Shown piece after piece: positions 62,903 to 64,000 of a DNA stretch of 64,000 nucleotides. The stretch is from contig NC_088305.1 of the NCBI RefSeq assembly GCF_032854445.1, positions 24,277,400-24,341,399 on the forward strand. The letters are read 5' to 3'. The position numbers and the translations under genes were made by a program. The first letter of the stretch is position 1; each line of letters opens with the position of its first letter. This stretch comes from Liolophura sinensis. Taxonomy: Eukaryota; Mollusca; Polyplacophora; Chitonida; Chitonidae. A model generated the notes under the pieces. That model did no database searches and had not been told where the DNA came from. It worked only from the letters and a program-made list of their open reading frames with translations.

Positions 62903-63118
62903 ACCCTAATTCCTCAATCTCTTCGCACATGAAAAAGCATCTTCAGTGCAATTTATACACATGTATAATTAGGTTTTGGAGATAAAACTACACTGGTTAG
63001 ATTGACCAATTTCCAGACTTCACAAAAAGTATAATTCTATCTGTCAAAACAGAAAAATGCCTTCAGAATATGCTTGAACAAACACCTTAAAAACATGTGA
63101 AAAGGTTGAAGAATTACA
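62903..63118 (-). mobile_element. MITE family A copy
   Basis: Reverse copy, from GTACCCTAATTCCTCAATCT to AAAAGGTTGAAGAATTACAG. Confidence 0.6.
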
Positions 63119-64000
63119 GCATACATGTAAACATGCATATCAGGACAAAATTGGATGATCTACAATGTCTTGCATCAGGATTAACATCAATATCTCAGAA
63201 TACAAGGAAAGAATGGCATGTACTTTGACGAACAAAATTTGAACGGGTCAGCAATAATATGTTTGTAGATGATCTGGCAGCCAGGAAAGAACAAAAGTTG
63301 GCCATGAGTCTTAAGAAAAAGGTACAAAAACAAACTTAAACTTTCAGTAATACAGTTTACAAACATAAATCCAAAGAACTTCACATTCCACACAATAAAT
63401 TAGACTGGATTAACCTACTTCAGAAATTGAAATACAAATTAAAAATCAACATTAAAGAGCAGAACCCGGCTAATACATCAACATATGTATATACTAACAT
63501 GGATAACCCAGAATTTCTCTCCCACTCCCCCCCCTCCCCCCCATACCCCCTCACCCCAATTCATTAATTATGTATTCAGATGAGCAAAAGCTGTAGGTCA
63601 ATATCAGCAGATCTTTATTGCCACCTGACACATTCTATGGCAGGTAAACCATTCATGCATGTATCACCCATTACACTTTTGTCTTTCTTTAAATGCAGAG
63701 TTATTTGTGGATTATGTCGTCTGCCTGTGCAAAAACTTGCCCCACAACTCATGAATGTAACAGCTGAATATAACCCTTGTGATCACGCAAAATATGCTAT
63801 ATGTATGTATGTATGCTTAGGTTTTTAGGTTGTACTTCACTATTTTTCAGTCATATGACGATAAGGAGTCTTCAGGTGTGTGTACATAAACTATGTCTTC
63901 TTGTAGCAGAGTCCATGCTGCCAAAGTGCTGCCCCTACTCAAGTATCATGCTGAAGACACCAGACATGACACCCCTCTCAGTCACATTATACTGACACTG

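Larger units (their letters stand above)
58389..64000. other. Upstream intron or 5' flank of the HDAC gene
   Basis: Apart from the weak candidate exon at 61564, no exon is recognisable. It contains four MITE copies (59114, 60040, 62088, 62903), one inserted SINE (60186-60314), small tandem duplications (59590-59650, 60750-60820) and, at the right edge, a copy of the GACACCAGACATGACACC repeat also seen near 24180. Confidence 0.6.

Overview
The window looks like nuclear DNA from a lophotrochozoan animal, most likely a bivalve mollusc. Genes are split by GT-AG introns, introns and untranslated regions are long and AT-rich, and there are many short interspersed repeats. One of these is a tRNA-headed SINE whose tail ends in a variable AAATA run. 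I know this tail type from bivalve genomes by memory only. No bacterial, organellar or viral gene was seen.

Two convergent genes carry all the coding sequence I can support. On the + strand, 435 to 8113 holds the last three coding exons of a RACGAP1 (MgcRacGAP/CYK-4) homologue, the Rho-family GAP subunit of centralspindlin. It is followed by a long 3' untranslated region with a poly(A) signal at 10794. On the - strand, 58388 down to 19597 holds 24 coding exons of a class IIa histone deacetylase (HDAC4/5/7/9 type). About 1,003 residues are visible, running from the N-terminal coiled coil to the stop codon. A probable 3' untranslated region of about 6.8 kb follows, with a poly(A) signal at 12802 to 12807. 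The 5' end of the HDAC gene lies beyond the window or was not recognised.

The HDAC keeps the glutamine-rich N-terminal helix, the MEF2-binding helix, a basic nuclear-localisation stretch, three 14-3-3 serine sites, the class IIa structural zinc site, the catalytic zinc ligands and the C-terminal export/EPMEEE tail. It has tyrosine, not the vertebrate histidine, in the EGG-x-DL motif, so it is predicted to be an active deacetylase.

The most unusual structure is the set of tandem arrays inside the HDAC introns. In three introns (after the exons ending at 27570, 33562 and 35760) the array starts at the exon-intron boundary, and each unit copies the exon end plus the splice donor. Two of these have units divisible by three, so downstream donors could be used in frame, adding 28 or 56 residues, or 12 or 27 residues. 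A fourth exon (38744-38851) has a duplicated acceptor exactly 102 bases upstream, also in frame. About a dozen other minisatellites, three or four SINE/MITE families, a 73-base-arm hairpin and a nested SINE insertion with a 17-base target duplication fill the rest. One HDAC exon (50730-50841) appears to lack one base, which is probably an assembly indel.
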